From Parabacteroides gordonii MS-1 = DSM 23371 (lineage in GTDB: Bacteria; Bacteroidota; Bacteroidia; Bacteroidales; Tannerellaceae), in contig NZ_KQ033921.1 of NCBI RefSeq assembly GCF_000969825.1, positions 1 through 64,000 of the forward strand: DNA of 64,000 nt, read 5' to 3'. The notes under the pieces were generated by a model that made no database searches, had not been told where the DNA came from, and saw only the letters and a list, made by a program, of their open reading frames with translations. A program made the translations under genes and the position numbers. Positions 63,276 to 64,000 of the stretch are shown here, one piece after another; position 1 is the first letter of the stretch; each line of letters opens with the position of its first letter.

Positions 63276-63641
63276 ACATGTAATTATCCACGTTTTCCGC
63301 TATTATCTTCGCTCAATTACAAATATATATCATAAGGGCGAAACTTCGGAATATTCGGTCTTCCTTTTTTCAAGGTATGCTTAAAAGCAGTTTTTGCGGG
63401 CGGTTGTTTGGGCGTTCCCCTTCGGGTCGGGCTTTCCGCTGCAAGTCCTCGCTATGCTGTGGGCTTTCCCCTGCAATCCCTAACGTGGGTGAAAGGGCTT
63501 TCACTGTCTTGCGCTTACACCTTGGCGCACGGGCTGTCCCGTCCCGGCGTCCGTTTCCGACCACTTCGGCAGGCTGCATGGCCGAAGCCGGACATCGGGC
63601 GGAAGGACAAACGGAACACATCCGTCCGTGCCGTCACACGG
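63276..63641. repeat. Promoter-bearing repeat, copy C
   Basis: Nearly identical to 57368-57731. It has the leftward -7 box TATATTTG (minus strand of 63320-63327), then the GC-rich half. Identity to copy B stops near CACACGGG, after which copy C continues into GC-rich element DNA instead of the phosphoribosyltransferase relic. Confidence 0.9.
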
Positions 63642-64000
63642 GGCTTCGGCTGTTCGCCGAAACCTCCCGTGCCCCGTCCCGCCCGAAAGAGTTCCCCGGC
63701 GTTTGTCCGGCAGCCGGAACCTGACCGTCCTCCCATATACTTCTCCCGCCCGTATCTCCTTGCCTTGGGAAACGGGCGTTCCCGGCTCTCCGGAAGGCTT
63801 CTTTTTCCTGCACCCGGAAAGTAACTTACCATTGGCTGAAATGACTGACAGGGCATTTTTTCCCTAAGCTGATTGGAAAAACATTGACGAAGGTAGGCGG
63901 AGGTGAAAGCAAATCCGCAAAAAATGCCAAATCTCCACCCGGCGGGTAGTATTTACCATTTTTTCAGATGGTTGCAATTCACCTTTTCCGCTATCAATGA
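63642..64000. other. GC-rich non-coding end of the window
   Basis: No convincing gene; open frames here look like by-products of high GC. It holds an inverted repeat GGCATTTTTT (63852-63861) and AAAAAATGCC (63919-63928). The last bases (CCTTTTCCGCTATC) repeat the start of the leader of copies B and C (TTTTCCGCTATTATC), so another promoter repeat may begin at the edge. Confidence 0.45.

Noticed and set aside
53690-63641. Repeats considered as a CRISPR array
   Set aside because: Repeat units are hundreds to thousands of bases apart, separated by full genes, and no Cas gene is present.
63377-63867. Several open frames in copy C and the window end
   Set aside because: They overlap on both strands, lack ribosome-binding context and change at the point where B and C diverge.

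Overview
The window looks like chromosome of a gut Bacteroidales, most likely a Parabacteroides. The evidence is three SusC/SusD outer-membrane pairs (one with a linked ECF sigma/FecR switch), promoters with the Bacteroidetes -7 motif TAnnTTTG, weak Shine-Dalgarno sequences, a gliding-type GldB lipoprotein, and an integrase of the CTnDOT type. The genus is an inference from gene content and style; no search was run.

Layout. (1) 1-13.2 kb: two SusC/SusD operons with near-identical 5' ends. Around them are three copies of a 15-bp imperfect palindrome (AGTTCT-TTT-AGAACT) and a perfect 95-bp inverted repeat (1-95 and 7875-7969). This has the architecture of a phase-variable SusC/SusD inversion locus. 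Between the pairs sit an HU-like DNA-binding gene with a tandem operator and a decayed VirE/DUF3874 remnant. (2) 13.2-16.2 kb: an FKBP-like lipoprotein and a secreted-protein gene split in two by an IS3-family element (14125-15728, 3-bp target duplication GGG). (3) 16.2-27.4 kb: housekeeping genes: M28 peptidase, a 52-aa small protein, beta-carbonic anhydrase, HAD phosphatase, aldo/keto reductase, pyruvate:ferredoxin oxidoreductase, AAA/DUF4143 ATPase, ilvE and metF. (4) 27.4-38.6 kb: a polysaccharide utilisation locus reading leftward: metallophosphatase, ECF sigma, FecR anti-sigma, SusC with an STN domain, SusD and a GH106 rhamnosidase-like enzyme. (5) 38.6-50 kb: holB, a MATE transporter, gldB, an ABC-F ATPase with an attenuator-like leader and leader peptide, a trehalose operon (TPS/TPP fusion plus GH15 enzyme) and an exported thiol peroxidase. 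(6) 50.3-64 kb: the left part of a GC-rich integrative element (tyrosine integrase, two excisionase-like HTH genes, a phosphoribosyltransferase) carrying an AT-rich array of immunity-like genes.

The most striking region is 53.7-63.7 kb. About eleven genes, all leftward and AT-rich, include SUKH/SMI1-KNR4 proteins, a DUF1629-like/SUKH fusion, a KAP-type NTPase, a leucine-rich-repeat protein, lipoproteins and small membrane proteins. Several junctions carry a roughly 48-bp repeat that can fold into a nested hairpin. Three larger repeats supply promoters. The 3' end of the phosphoribosyltransferase gene recurs as a relic inside the array, exactly where a second module begins. This resembles the recombinase-associated acquired interbacterial defence clusters described in gut Bacteroidales, and looks like a record of stepwise cassette capture at the phosphoribosyltransferase 3' end.

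No tRNA, rRNA or CRISPR array was recognised.
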